The notes below the pieces were generated by a model, which did no database searches, had not been told where the DNA came from, and worked only from the letters and a program-made list of their open reading frames with translations. The position numbers and the translations under genes were made by a program. A stretch of DNA of 64,000 nucleotides, from contig NZ_NFLH01000007.1 of the NCBI RefSeq assembly GCF_002160815.1, positions 1 to 64,000 on the forward strand, read 5' to 3'. Shown piece by piece: positions 18,575 through 27,038 of the stretch. This DNA comes from Massilimicrobiota sp. An134 (GTDB lineage: Bacteria; Bacillota_I; Bacilli_A; Erysipelotrichales; Coprobacillaceae). Within the stretch, counting starts at the first letter, position 1. Every line of letters begins with the position of its first letter.

Positions 18575-19632
18575 TAGCGTTTATCCTCTACCATAGACAT
18601 ATACATGTCTTCGTCAAATTCCTTTAAGAAAGCAACCAGCATATCAACAGTCGCTTCAAAATCATCAAGATGAATCATCGTATAATGAGAGTGCATATAA
18701 CGTGTCGGGATAGAAATAGTTAAATTCATGACACCCTGTCCCACTTTACTTAACTCTCCTGAATCTGTTCCACCTGCCAAATCCATATCAAGCTGATAAG
18801 CAATATGGTGATTTCGACAAATATTTTCTAATTGTTTTAATAAACCAGTATGACCAATCACACTGCCATCCATCACACATAATGCGACACCATTTCCCAA
18901 TCTGACATCGCCCTGTTCCCCGCCAGGAAGATCATACGAAAAAGTCACATCAATGGCTAAAGCCAAATCCGGTTGAACCATTTGTGCCACTGTTTTAGCA
19001 CCACGTAATCCCACTTCCTCCTGTACTGTTCCTGCTACATAAAGAGTGGGATAAATCTTTTCATGATGCAAACGTTTCATAACTTCTACCATGACTGCGA
19101 CTCCAATGCGATCATCCCATGCTTTGGAAAGCACACATTTTTCATTTTGCATCATAATAAAATCAGATACAGGCGTTACAGGATCACCTTTACCAATTCC
19201 CATATCTAAAACATCCTGTTTAGAAAAAGCCCCTACATCCAAATATAAGTCATCTACAGTAAGCACCTTTTCTTTAGGTGTCTGTTGTTTAAGAGCCATG
19301 ACACCTTTTATGTTTTGACCATCACGTGTTTCAATATTCATTAAAGATGATGGTAAATGACGTGGATTCCATCCTCCTACAGGCTGAACCTGTATAAATC
19401 CATGTTCATCTATATTCTTAACTAAAAATCCTATTTCATCAACATGAGCTGTTAATAAAACCTTAAATGGGCTCTCTCCATTTTGAATCGCTATTAAACT
19501 TCCTAACCCATCATATTGTATGTCATCTGCATATTCTTCTAAATATGTTTTCATTAATCTTGTTATATGTTTTTCATAGCCAGAAATACCATTGGCTAAA
19601 CTGAACTGTTTCAACATTTCTAAATCAGCCAT
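18574..19632 (-). CDS. M42 family aminopeptidase (glutamyl aminopeptidase/YsdC type)
   Basis: A cytoplasmic co-catalytic metallopeptidase of 352 residues. Metal ligands can be read as TAHVDEIGF (His), DDRIG (Asp), EEVGLRGA (catalytic Glu pair), AIDVTF (Asp) and, near the C-terminus, the final His in a SIPTRYMHS segment. The GGTDSG motif of the family is also present. Such enzymes form dodecameric shells that trim peptides. It is the first gene of a two-gene unit with the patatin. Confidence 0.92.
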   Translation of the reverse strand: MADLEMLKQFSLANGISGYEKHITRLMKTYLEEYADDIQYDGLGSLIAIQNGESPFKVLLTAHVDEIGFLVKNIDEHGFIQVQPVGGWNPRHLPSSLMNIETRDGQNIKGVMALKQQTPKEKVLTVDDLYLDVGAFSKQDVLDMGIGKGDPVTPVSDFIMMQNEKCVLSKAWDDRIGVAVMVEVMKRLHHEKIYPTLYVAGTVQEEVGLRGAKTVAQMVQPDLALAIDVTFSYDLPGGEQGDVRLGNGVALCVMDGSVIGHTGLLKQLENICRNHHIAYQLDMDLAGGTDSGELSKVGQGVMNLTISIPTRYMHSHYTMIHLDDFEATVDMLVAFLKEFDEDMYMSMVEDKR

Positions 19633-19721
19633 TTTTTCAACCTCCTGTTTTCTATTATACCTTATTTTTATATCATCACAAGAGTCCTAAAAATTATTCC
19701 CATTTTTTCTCCAAAAAAACA

Positions 19722-19745
19722 AAAAGAGGGAAAATCCCTCTTTAT
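19722..19745 (-). terminator. Terminator of the infC-rpmI-rplT operon
   Basis: A 9-bp stem AAAGAGGGA/TCCCTCTTT overlaps the rplT stop codon and is followed on the minus strand by T-rich sequence. Confidence 0.85.
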
Positions 19746-20101
19746 TTTGCTAAAGCTTTTTTTGCTGTATCTACAATAGCAGTAAATCCTTGAGGATCTG
19801 CAATTGCGATTTCAGATAACATTTTTCTGTTAATTTCTACATTAGCTAATTTTAAACCATGCATTAATTTTGAATAAGAAATATCATTCATTCTTGCAGC
19901 TGCATTAATACGTGCAATCCATAATTTTCTCATTTCACGTTTTAAATTTCTTCTATCTCTATATGCATATTCTAAAGAGTTCATGACTTGTTCATGAGCT
20001 GTTTTATATAACGCATGTTTAGAACCAAAATATCCTTTGGCTAATTTTAAGACTTTCTTTCTTCTACGTCTAGTTGTATATCCACCTTTAACTCTTGCCA
20101 T
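19742..20101 (-). CDS. rplT: 50S ribosomal protein L20
   Basis: A 119-residue basic protein matching L20 end to end, from MARVKGG through [18 protein letters not shown] to the C-terminal helix bundle. It binds 23S rRNA early in 50S assembly, and in Bacillus and E. coli it also represses its own operon by binding the leader RNA. It is the last gene of infC-rpmI-rplT. Confidence 0.98.
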   Translation of the reverse strand: MARVKGGYTTRRRRKKVLKLAKGYFGSKHALYKTAHEQVMNSLEYAYRDRRNLKREMRKLWIARINAAARMNDISYSKLMHGLKLANVEINRKMLSEIAIADPQGFTAIVDTAKKALAK

Positions 20102-20119
20102 TTTTTATCCTCCTATTCA

Positions 20120-20314
20120 TTACCCTTGTAATCTAGATTTAATACGTTTCATATCTGAAGGGTGTACTAAAGTTGCTTTTGCTAAATGTTTCTTTTGTTT
20201 ATGAGTCTTGTTATGAGATAAATGTGAAACATACGCATGTCCACGTTTATATTTTCCTGAACCAGTTCTTTTTAAACGTTTTTTAAGTCCACTATGAGAT
20301 TTCATTTTTGGCAT
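20120..20314 (-). CDS. rpmI: 50S ribosomal protein L35
   Basis: A 64-residue, very basic protein with the L35 signature [20 protein letters not shown]. It sits between infC and rplT in the standard order, with AGGAGG before its ATG. Confidence 0.98.
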   Translation of the reverse strand: MPKMKSHSGLKKRLKRTGSGKYKRGHAYVSHLSHNKTHKQKKHLAKATLVHPSDMKRIKSRLQG

Positions 20315-20329
20315 AATAATATCCTCCTG

Positions 20330-20860
20330 TTATTTTTTCTTTGGTGCTAATATAGCAGTTAATGTTCGCCCCTCTAATTTGGCAGGTTTTTCAATCACAC
20401 AATAATCTGCACATTCAGCGACGAAATCATCTAGTATTTTTTGACCAATATCAATATGAGCGAGCTGTCTACCTCTAAAGCGAACCGCAATTTTAACTTT
20501 ATCACCAGCTTCTAGCCATTTCAATGTTCTTTTTAATTTGACATTTTTGTCATGAACATCAATCGTTGGTGATAATTGCGTTTCTTTTAAAGAAACAGTT
20601 TTAGAATTCTTCTTCATTTCTTTTTGTTTCTTTTGTTGTTCAAAACGATATTTTCCATAATCCATAATACGACATACTGGTGTTTTGGCTTTTGGTGCAA
20701 CACACACTAAGTCTAAATCTTCATCATATGCTGTGTTAATAGCCTGATTACGTGACATGACACCTAACTGGTCCCCATTTTGATCAATCACTAGAACTTC
20801 TTTGAAACGAATCTTTTCATTCACTAAATCGTCATTTGATTGATTGTTATACTTGCTAAT
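20330..20860 (-). CDS. infC: Translation initiation factor IF-3, probably starting at AUU
   Basis: IF-3 keeps the 30S subunit free and checks the start codon. The sequence matches from NEKIRFKEV through MDYGKYRFEQQKK to the C-terminal domain ending in LAPKKK. The first in-frame GTG (20867-20869) lies inside the ribosome binding sequence AGGAGGTG, so it cannot be the start. Two ATT codons follow, at 20861-20863 and 20858-20860. Spacing favours the second, and AUU is the known, IF-3-sensitive start of infC in several bacteria. I therefore place the start at 20860 (20863 is possible), about 176 residues. Confidence 0.95.
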   Translation of the reverse strand: MSKYNNQSNDDLVNEKIRFKEVLVIDQNGDQLGVMSRNQAINTAYDEDLDLVCVAPKAKTPVCRIMDYGKYRFEQQKKQKEMKKNSKTVSLKETQLSPTIDVHDKNVKLKRTLKWLEAGDKVKIAVRFRGRQLAHIDIGQKILDDFVAECADYCVIEKPAKLEGRTLTAILAPKKK

Positions 20861-20874
20861 AATAGCCACCTCCT

Positions 20875-21020
20875 ATAAATTGTGTAGTTTAAACAAAAAG
20901 TGAGCACATAAAGCACCCACACATTGACATTAAGATATTCATCTTAGTGACATAAGCCTAGCATCATAAACACTCAGGCGAGAAGTAGGCACTTCTTCTT
21001 TCCACTACTTTTCATTTACT
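20875..21020 (-). ncRNA. L20-type autoregulatory leader of infC-rpmI-rplT
   Basis: About 145 transcribed bases precede infC. On the minus strand a compact hairpin (AGAAGTGCCTACTTCT region) is followed by a late stem GTGGGTGC/GTGCTCAC (wobble pairs) and TTTTTG, an intrinsic terminator just before the binding site. Position and order fit the leader through which L20 causes premature termination in Bacillus. The detailed L20-binding fold was not checked. Confidence 0.65.
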
Positions 21021-21025
21021 GTCAT

Positions 21026-21054
21026 ATCATAATAGATTTTTGATGATATGTCAA
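21026..21054 (-). promoter_or_regulatory. Sigma-A promoter of the infC operon
   Basis: On the minus strand TTGACA (21049-21054) and TATGAT (21026-21031) are separated by exactly 17 bases. Confidence 0.85.
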
Positions 21055-21080
21055 TCTTTTTCTTAATAATATTGTTGAGT

Positions 21081-21920
21081 TTATCGTTTTTTGAATAGTT
21101 TTTCAAAACTTTGTGGTGTTGGTGATACAAAACGCATCTCCTTTTTAGTCAAAGGATGAATAAACATAAATTCATGCGCATGCAATCCCAGTCTTTTTAA
21201 AGGATTTGAAGTAGAATGATATTTGTCATCACCCACAATAGGATGATGTAATGAAGAAAGGTGGACACGTATCTGATTTTTACGTCCTGTATCCAAATAA
21301 ACTTCCAGCATACTCCATTTTGGACAAGAGCGAATCACACGATAATGTGTAATGGCTCTTTTTCCATTCTGTTTGCTTGTTATATAAACATTTTGAGTTT
21401 TCGATTCTGCCAGATAATTATCTATAGTTCCTGATGGTTTTGACATTTTTCCTTCCACAATCGCAATATAACCTCTTGTTTTAACATATTGATTCCAATG
21501 ATGAGTTAAAATATCATATAGCTTTTTTGATTTGACAAACATCAAAATCCCAGAAGTATATTGATCTAAGCGATGAACCAAAAAGATATTTTCATTTTTT
21601 GATGTTAAATACTTTTTCACAATAGCATAGGCCGTCTTTTGACTTTCTTTGGCTGTCGCTTCACTTAATAAACCACATGGTTTATCAATAACAATCAATT
21701 CTTTATCTTCATAAAGAATAGGAAAAGGCAAAGCATCTTTCTTTTTTTCGATAGAAACAATTTGCCCCTTCTTTAAAGGATATGCATAATGCGTCTGAAT
21801 ATGTCCATCTACATAAATACATTGAAATTTGAGAAGATTTTTTAGTTCAGAACGTTTCTTAGATGTTTGTTCTAATAAAAACGGTAGTAATGTCGTTGAT
21901 ATTTCGACTTTATATTCCAT
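21081..21920 (-). CDS. RluA-family RNA pseudouridine synthase
   Basis: The enzyme isomerises uridine in rRNA or tRNA. The 279 residues have an N-terminal S4-like part, then the catalytic motif HRLDQYTSGIL with its Asp (near residue 118) and later GRKNQIRVHL and HAHEF, all typical of the RluA group. The C-terminal third agrees with the family. It overlaps the glycerate kinase gene by 11 bases, so both are one operon. The modified position is not predictable here. Confidence 0.9.
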   Translation of the reverse strand: MEYKVEISTTLLPFLLEQTSKKRSELKNLLKFQCIYVDGHIQTHYAYPLKKGQIVSIEKKKDALPFPILYEDKELIVIDKPCGLLSEATAKESQKTAYAIVKKYLTSKNENIFLVHRLDQYTSGILMFVKSKKLYDILTHHWNQYVKTRGYIAIVEGKMSKPSGTIDNYLAESKTQNVYITSKQNGKRAITHYRVIRSCPKWSMLEVYLDTGRKNQIRVHLSSLHHPIVGDDKYHSTSNPLKRLGLHAHEFMFIHPLTKKEMRFVSPTPQSFEKLFKKR

Positions 21921-23031
21921 GAATCATTTCCTCCATATGATCATAAACACAGATCTTTAAATTCTCTTTGCCTTTTTGAAGAGCTTGTGATAATGGCATG
22001 GATGATGGTGTTATGCTCCAGACATTTTGAAAACCTAACGCCTTTAATACATCCAAGTCTTCCACACGACCACAAAAAGCATAAACATTTTTATGATATT
22101 TTTGAGCCAGCTGTAAAACACCATAAGGTGTTTTTCCATATTGTGTCTGATAATCCATCTTGCCTTCACCTACAATCACACAATCACATGAGGCAATAGC
22201 TGATTCTAAACCGACCATTTCACTAACAATATCAAAACCTCGTTTTAAATGTCCCTGACACAACAACAATGCATAACCGAGTCCTCCTGCTGCTCCTGCT
22301 CCTGGTTCGTTATGAAATGACACACCTAGCTGCTTTTCAATAAGATCACTATAATGTTTCATGGCCTGATCAATTTTTTGACAATTATGAGGAGCTAATC
22401 CTTTTTGTGGACCATAAACATATGTTGCACCCTGTTGTCCACATAAAGGATTGGAAACATCACAAACACCTATGATTTCAATATCTTTGAGTCGTTTTTG
22501 GAAATGACTCCAATCCATAGAAACAATCTCTTCAAGTCCAGCCATTGTCAATGGGACCGTGAGATGCTGGTCATTGAAAAAAGATACACCTAAAGCCGCT
22601 AACATACCAATGCCTCCATCATTTGTTGCACTGCCTCCTAAACAAATCATGATACGTGATATAGGAAACTCTAGAGCCTTTAAAATCAATTCTCCTAATC
22701 CATATGTTGTGGTCAAATATGGGTTTTTATCTTTTTCATCTAAAAGTTCTAATCCGCAAACCTGAGCACATTCTATAATAGCCAAATCTCCAACAATTCC
22801 TAATGGCGCTTTTCGCTTTTCAAAACAAACACCTGTCACTTCATATTCGTAAATACGTCCATTCATAGAATGAATCAATGTTTCTAGCGTTCCTTCTCCA
22901 CCATCTGCCAGTGGTAGACATTGTGTGACAATCGCATCATCATAATCTTGAATAGCCTGTTTGATTTGCATACTGGCTTCTAAAGCACTCATACTTTCCT
23001 TAAAAGAATCAGGCGCAATCACAATCTTCAT
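21910..23031 (-). CDS. glxK: Glycerate kinase (GlxK/GarK type)
   Basis: Phosphorylates glycerate with ATP to feed glycolysis. The 373-residue protein shows the family opening IAPDSFKESMSA, the segments LPLADGGEGTLE and GGSATNDGG, and the C-terminal VGEGKMDYQTQYGKTP. These loops bind substrate and nucleotide. Length is normal. GGTGGAG precedes its ATG, and it lies 36 bases downstream of the P-type ATPase homologue, separated from it by a terminator. Confidence 0.93.
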   Translation of the reverse strand: MKIVIAPDSFKESMSALEASMQIKQAIQDYDDAIVTQCLPLADGGEGTLETLIHSMNGRIYEYEVTGVCFEKRKAPLGIVGDLAIIECAQVCGLELLDEKDKNPYLTTTYGLGELILKALEFPISRIMICLGGSATNDGGIGMLAALGVSFFNDQHLTVPLTMAGLEEIVSMDWSHFQKRLKDIEIIGVCDVSNPLCGQQGATYVYGPQKGLAPHNCQKIDQAMKHYSDLIEKQLGVSFHNEPGAGAAGGLGYALLLCQGHLKRGFDIVSEMVGLESAIASCDCVIVGEGKMDYQTQYGKTPYGVLQLAQKYHKNVYAFCGRVEDLDVLKALGFQNVWSITPSSMPLSQALQKGKENLKICVYDHMEEMIHGI

Positions 23032-23042
23032 TTCTCCACCTC

Positions 23043-23070
23043 CAAAAAAAGAGTAGACTATTCTACTCTA
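23043..23070 (-). terminator. Terminator of the P-type ATPase homologue
   Basis: AGAGTAG/CTACTCT (23050-23056, 23063-23069) with a 6-base loop, then seven T on the minus strand. The stem overlaps the stop codon. Confidence 0.8.
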
Positions 23071-25020
23071 TAAAATACATGTTGAATTTCTCATTACAAA
23101 AGCTTTTAATAAAATTTCAATCAAGACAATAATCCATAAAGGAATAGCTGTCCAGCTTAATGCGACAATTAACATTGCTATCTTAACAACAACAGTTAAA
23201 ATATTATTCATAACAGCAATTGTACGCATATGACGTGCAATAACAAAAGTTTCATAAACTCTATTTAAATTGGCATCAATCAATACAATATCACTATTTT
23301 CTACAACTTTTGGATCAGCAAGTCCACCACGAGAAATACCGACATAACTTTTCTGTAAAAGTTCAATATCCTTAAAAGTATCACCAATATATACAACTGG
23401 TCCCGTTAAAGAATCCATTTTTTCCATTTTTTCTTCATTTGTCAGATTGTTATAAATCATATATTGATCATCTTCTAATGCCACTGGACCATCATTATAA
23501 ATAACTAATGTTCTTCCCATATGAGATAGCTTTTTAAACAGATTTAATTCCTCATTTGTGACCTCTACCCCATCAAAACGGTCATAAACAATAGTCTGAG
23601 CTGCATTCACTGAATCTAGCCCCATTGATGATTCAACAATAATTCCATTTTGAAATGCTTTCGCAAATCCTGCCAACATCCCTAAAGATGTTGCCTGATC
23701 ACTTGATAAAGCACCAGATATAACAAGGAAAATGGCTCCAACATGAATATATGCTCCATAATCTTCAAAATTAACAAGTGGTAAAACAATACCTAAAAGA
23801 AGTCCTAGAATAGTCATAACAGGTGTATAAAATTGTGCTAAACGTTTTGTATATTTTTCTACTTTTGATTCATAGACTGGTGCTACACTGGCAATATTCA
23901 TTAAATTCATGTAGTTAGAACTTTCATAAGTTTCATCAACCTGCACATAAATAGGCATATCACCAACATTGACATCACCACTACGTACATGACTTCCTTC
24001 TTTCACAACAACAGGTTCATAGGTACTGGTATTAGAATAAGTGCTCATTGCTGAAACACCTTTATGAATAGTCCCTGGAATAGAAACAGTTTCTCCTGGT
24101 TTAACCACCAGAATATCCCCAATTTCTACATCATATAAAGAAACCTTTTCTTCTGTATCATCTTTCCATTTGATTCCTGTTTCAGGCATTTCTACAGCAT
24201 TATCAATTTTATGTAAAGAGCGTTCTAAAACTTTATTTAAAAATGGTGTCGACAGTTCATAAAAAATCAAAGCAAAACATGTTTCAATGTAAGCTCCTGA
24301 AACAATTCCAAAAAACATCGCTATAAATATGATAAGAGATTCACTCAAAAACTTCTTAGATAAAATATCTCCCCAAGCTTTTTTTAATAAAGGTGTCCCT
24401 AATAAAATCACTGTCACCAACCATAAAACAGGTGTCATCCATGTATGATCTTTAGATGTTACCAAAGCCAATGCAATTACAACCAATAATATTCCCACAC
24501 GAATATATGTATGTAAATATTTTTCATTAAAGACATCCTGTGAACGAATAGGACGATGATGTTCAATGATTTCCACAGAAGGATTGATTTTAAACAATTC
24601 TTTTCTTAATAAACTTAAAACATCACGTTGATTAGATGTCAGTAATAACAGCTTGTTTTGTGCATCATAACGTACATTTTGATATCTATGATCTTTTTCT
24701 ATTCTTTCAACCAAAACATAAATATCATCTTCTGTAATCATATTTTTAAACATGAAATAATATTGACGATCTTTCTTTTTCGCAAAATCATATTCACGTT
24801 TTTTACCATCAATGACCTCTTTGACAACCAGATCTTTATTTATACTTTGAATAAGACTTAATAAAGCATCAATATCAAGACAATGAAAAACAATACTATC
24901 TTTATTAACCTTAATATGCGAAACTTGTTCTTTTTCATTTAATTTCAAACTCAAATGATTCAATTCTTCAACCGATTGAATATGAGAGATTTCAAAAGTC
25001 TTTTTTGTCAATACAATCAC
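23068..25020 (-). CDS. Degenerate P1B-type ATPase (predicted pseudo-enzyme)
   Basis: The 650 residues have the layout of a heavy-metal ATPase: about 170 N-terminal residues that look like two ferredoxin-fold domains without CxxC, paired membrane helices near 172-210 and 220-265, an actuator-like domain, a helix pair near 395-450, a soluble part and a last pair near 605-640. The catalytic motifs are changed. TGES is TSTY (331-334). The membrane CPC is SGA (435-437). DKTGT is DRFDG (480-484), with the Asp kept. GDGxND is GDTFKD (546-551). Only 65 residues separate the last two, where a nucleotide-binding domain of some 100-200 residues normally sits. ATP-driven transport is therefore unlikely. 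The frame is intact, so it is under selection as a protein, perhaps as a sensor, chaperone or subunit. Confidence 0.85.
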   Translation of the reverse strand: MIVLTKKTFEISHIQSVEELNHLSLKLNEKEQVSHIKVNKDSIVFHCLDIDALLSLIQSINKDLVVKEVIDGKKREYDFAKKKDRQYYFMFKNMITEDDIYVLVERIEKDHRYQNVRYDAQNKLLLLTSNQRDVLSLLRKELFKINPSVEIIEHHRPIRSQDVFNEKYLHTYIRVGILLVVIALALVTSKDHTWMTPVLWLVTVILLGTPLLKKAWGDILSKKFLSESLIIFIAMFFGIVSGAYIETCFALIFYELSTPFLNKVLERSLHKIDNAVEMPETGIKWKDDTEEKVSLYDVEIGDILVVKPGETVSIPGTIHKGVSAMSTYSNTSTYEPVVVKEGSHVRSGDVNVGDMPIYVQVDETYESSNYMNLMNIASVAPVYESKVEKYTKRLAQFYTPVMTILGLLLGIVLPLVNFEDYGAYIHVGAIFLVISGALSSDQATSLGMLAGFAKAFQNGIIVESSMGLDSVNAAQTIVYDRFDGVEVTNEELNLFKKLSHMGRTLVIYNDGPVALEDDQYMIYNNLTNEEKMEKMDSLTGPVVYIGDTFKDIELLQKSYVGISRGGLADPKVVENSDIVLIDANLNRVYETFVIARHMRTIAVMNNILTVVVKIAMLIVALSWTAIPLWIIVLIEILLKAFVMRNSTCIL

Positions 25021-25067
25021 CCTTTCTACGACATCATAACATATTTTTTATAAAAAACAAAGAAACA

Positions 25068-25310
25068 TCATGATTTCTCATAAGATTGAGCATGTTTTAC
25101 TAATTGAAAATACTCTTTAAATTCAGCTTCACTGCAACTTAAAGAAAACTCTTCTCCATAAATTTTATAAAAAGAAACTTCCATGTCACCTGTACGAATC
25201 ATACATAAATAAACTTGACCTTTTTTAAAAATAATCAGTTCTTCTTTACCAATTTGCATACGCATGTCCTGAACACAGCGACAATAACAGCGTTTTCCTT
25301 CATTAGCCAC
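25068..25310 (-). CDS. Small Cys-containing hypothetical protein
   Basis: Not recognised. The 80 residues carry a CYCRC cluster near the N-terminus, two further Cys (YLC, LSC) and a mix of beta strands and a C-terminal helix. The start is placed at the GTG at 25310: the earlier GTG (25319) overlaps the binding sequence AAGGAGGTG, whereas the later one has 8 bases of spacing. It lies 47 bases upstream of the degenerate P-type ATPase gene, separated from it only by a weak hairpin, so the two may be co-expressed. The CxC pattern makes metal binding possible. Confidence 0.65.
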   Translation of the reverse strand: MANEGKRCYCRCVQDMRMQIGKEELIIFKKGQVYLCMIRTGDMEVSFYKIYGEEFSLSCSEAEFKEYFQLVKHAQSYEKS

Positions 25311-25363
25311 AGGTGACACCTCCTTAAAGATATTCTATCACTTTTCATATGGCTAAAAAAGAA

Positions 25364-25390
25364 AAATGATACCCATGTGAGTATCATTTA
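25364..25390 (-). terminator. Terminator of prfC
   Basis: AAATGATAC (25364-25372) pairs with GTATCATTT (25381-25389), which includes the prfC stop codon; the minus strand continues TTTTCTTTTTT. Confidence 0.85.
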
Positions 25391-26977
25391 GTTTTGTGAA
25401 AATTCTGCTAAAACAAGATCAGGATTTTTATCTGTTGCCCAACGAACACCCCATTCATTAGAGAACAGTAATAAATATTGTCCTTTTAAATCTTGAACTT
25501 TCTTTGTATCTGATGAAAGATTCAATTTCTTAAAATCAACCTGATCATTTTTAATCCAACGAATATATTGATATGGAAGAGGGGTACTGACAATGTCAAC
25601 ATTGTATTCATTTTTTAAACGATATGTTAAAACCTCAAACTGTAAGACTCCAACAACTCCAACGATAATTTCTTCCATACCGCCACCAAGCTCAGTAAAA
25701 ATCTGAATAGCTCCCTCTTGAGCAATCTGTTCTACACCTTTAACAAACTGTTTACGTTTCATTGTATCTTTATTTCTGATTGTTGAAAAATGTTCTGGCG
25801 CAAAAGTCGGAATACCTTCATAGGCAAATTTATTTTTAGCCGTGCATAATGTATCACCAATCGAAAAAATACCTGGATCAAAAACACCAATAATATCTCC
25901 TGAATAAGCTTCTTCGATTTCTTCACGATTTTCAGCCATCAGTTGTTTAGACTGATTTAGCTTAATCTTTTTATTACCCTGATAGTGGAAGACTTCCATA
26001 CCTTTTGTAAACTTTCCTGAACAAACACGCATAAAGGCCATACGGTCACGATGTGCTTTATTCATATTGGCCTGAATCTTAAAGACAAAAGCACTAAAAT
26101 CTTCAGAAAATGGATCTATTTCACCTATATTGCTTTGACGAGGCAATGGTGATGTTGACATTGACAAGAAATGTTTCAAGAATGGTTCAACACCAAAATT
26201 TGTAAGTGCTGAGCCAAAGCAGACAGGTGATAGTTCACCTTTGTGGACACGTTCAATATCAAACTGTGCCCCTGCCCCATCTAATAATTCAATATCATCT
26301 TGTAATTGTTGATACAAAGTTTCCCCAAGATGTTGTTTTAACTGTTCATCATGCGCATCACAAACTTCAACATCCACTTCTTTTTTACCACCCTGAACTG
26401 GAATAAAGCGAATAACTTCTTCTTTTTGACGTTCATAAACGCCCTTAAATTCTTTACCACAACCAATTGGCCAGTTAACAGCACATGTTTCGACTCCCAA
26501 TTCACGTTCAATTTCTTCCATTAATTCATAAGGATCTTTAGCTTCCCTATCCATTTTATTAATAAAAGTAAAAATAGGAATATGACGCATAGCACAAACT
26601 TTAAATAGCTTACGTGTCTGATCTTCGACCCCTTTTGAACCATCAATAACCATGACAGCACTATCTGCCGCCATTAATGTACGATACGTATCTTCTGAGA
26701 AGTCCTGATGCCCTGGTGTATCCAAAATATTAATACAAAAACCATCATAATTAAATTGTAATACAGAGGATGTGACTGAAATTCCTCTTTGTTTTTCAAT
26801 TTCCATCCAGTCACTGACAGCATGTTTAGATTGCTTTTTTCCTTTGACCATACCAGCTTCCTGAATAGCTCCTCCATAAAGAAGAAACTTTTCAGTTAAT
26901 GTTGTCTTTCCAGCATCTGGATGCGAAATGATCGCAAAAGTTCTGCGTTTTTGCACTTCTTCTTTGAATTCTGACAT
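25388..26977 (-). CDS. prfC: Peptide chain release factor 3
   Basis: A translational GTPase that recycles RF1/RF2 after termination. All G motifs are visible in the 529 residues: SHPDAGKTT (P-loop), the switch region with SVTSSV, DTPGHQDF and NKMDREAKDP. The rest matches RF3 (HFSTIRNKD, VGVVGVLQFEV) rather than EF-G, which would be much longer. A typical AAGGAGG site precedes the ATG. The gene appears monocistronic. Confidence 0.96.
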   Translation of the reverse strand: MSEFKEEVQKRRTFAIISHPDAGKTTLTEKFLLYGGAIQEAGMVKGKKQSKHAVSDWMEIEKQRGISVTSSVLQFNYDGFCINILDTPGHQDFSEDTYRTLMAADSAVMVIDGSKGVEDQTRKLFKVCAMRHIPIFTFINKMDREAKDPYELMEEIERELGVETCAVNWPIGCGKEFKGVYERQKEEVIRFIPVQGGKKEVDVEVCDAHDEQLKQHLGETLYQQLQDDIELLDGAGAQFDIERVHKGELSPVCFGSALTNFGVEPFLKHFLSMSTSPLPRQSNIGEIDPFSEDFSAFVFKIQANMNKAHRDRMAFMRVCSGKFTKGMEVFHYQGNKKIKLNQSKQLMAENREEIEEAYSGDIIGVFDPGIFSIGDTLCTAKNKFAYEGIPTFAPEHFSTIRNKDTMKRKQFVKGVEQIAQEGAIQIFTELGGGMEEIIVGVVGVLQFEVLTYRLKNEYNVDIVSTPLPYQYIRWIKNDQVDFKKLNLSSDTKKVQDLKGQYLLLFSNEWGVRWATDKNPDLVLAEFSQN

Positions 26978-27038
26978 GATTTTCCTCCTTAACGTCTCTA
27001 AGAAATCATATTAATGAAAATCTTATCGTTTGTCAATT

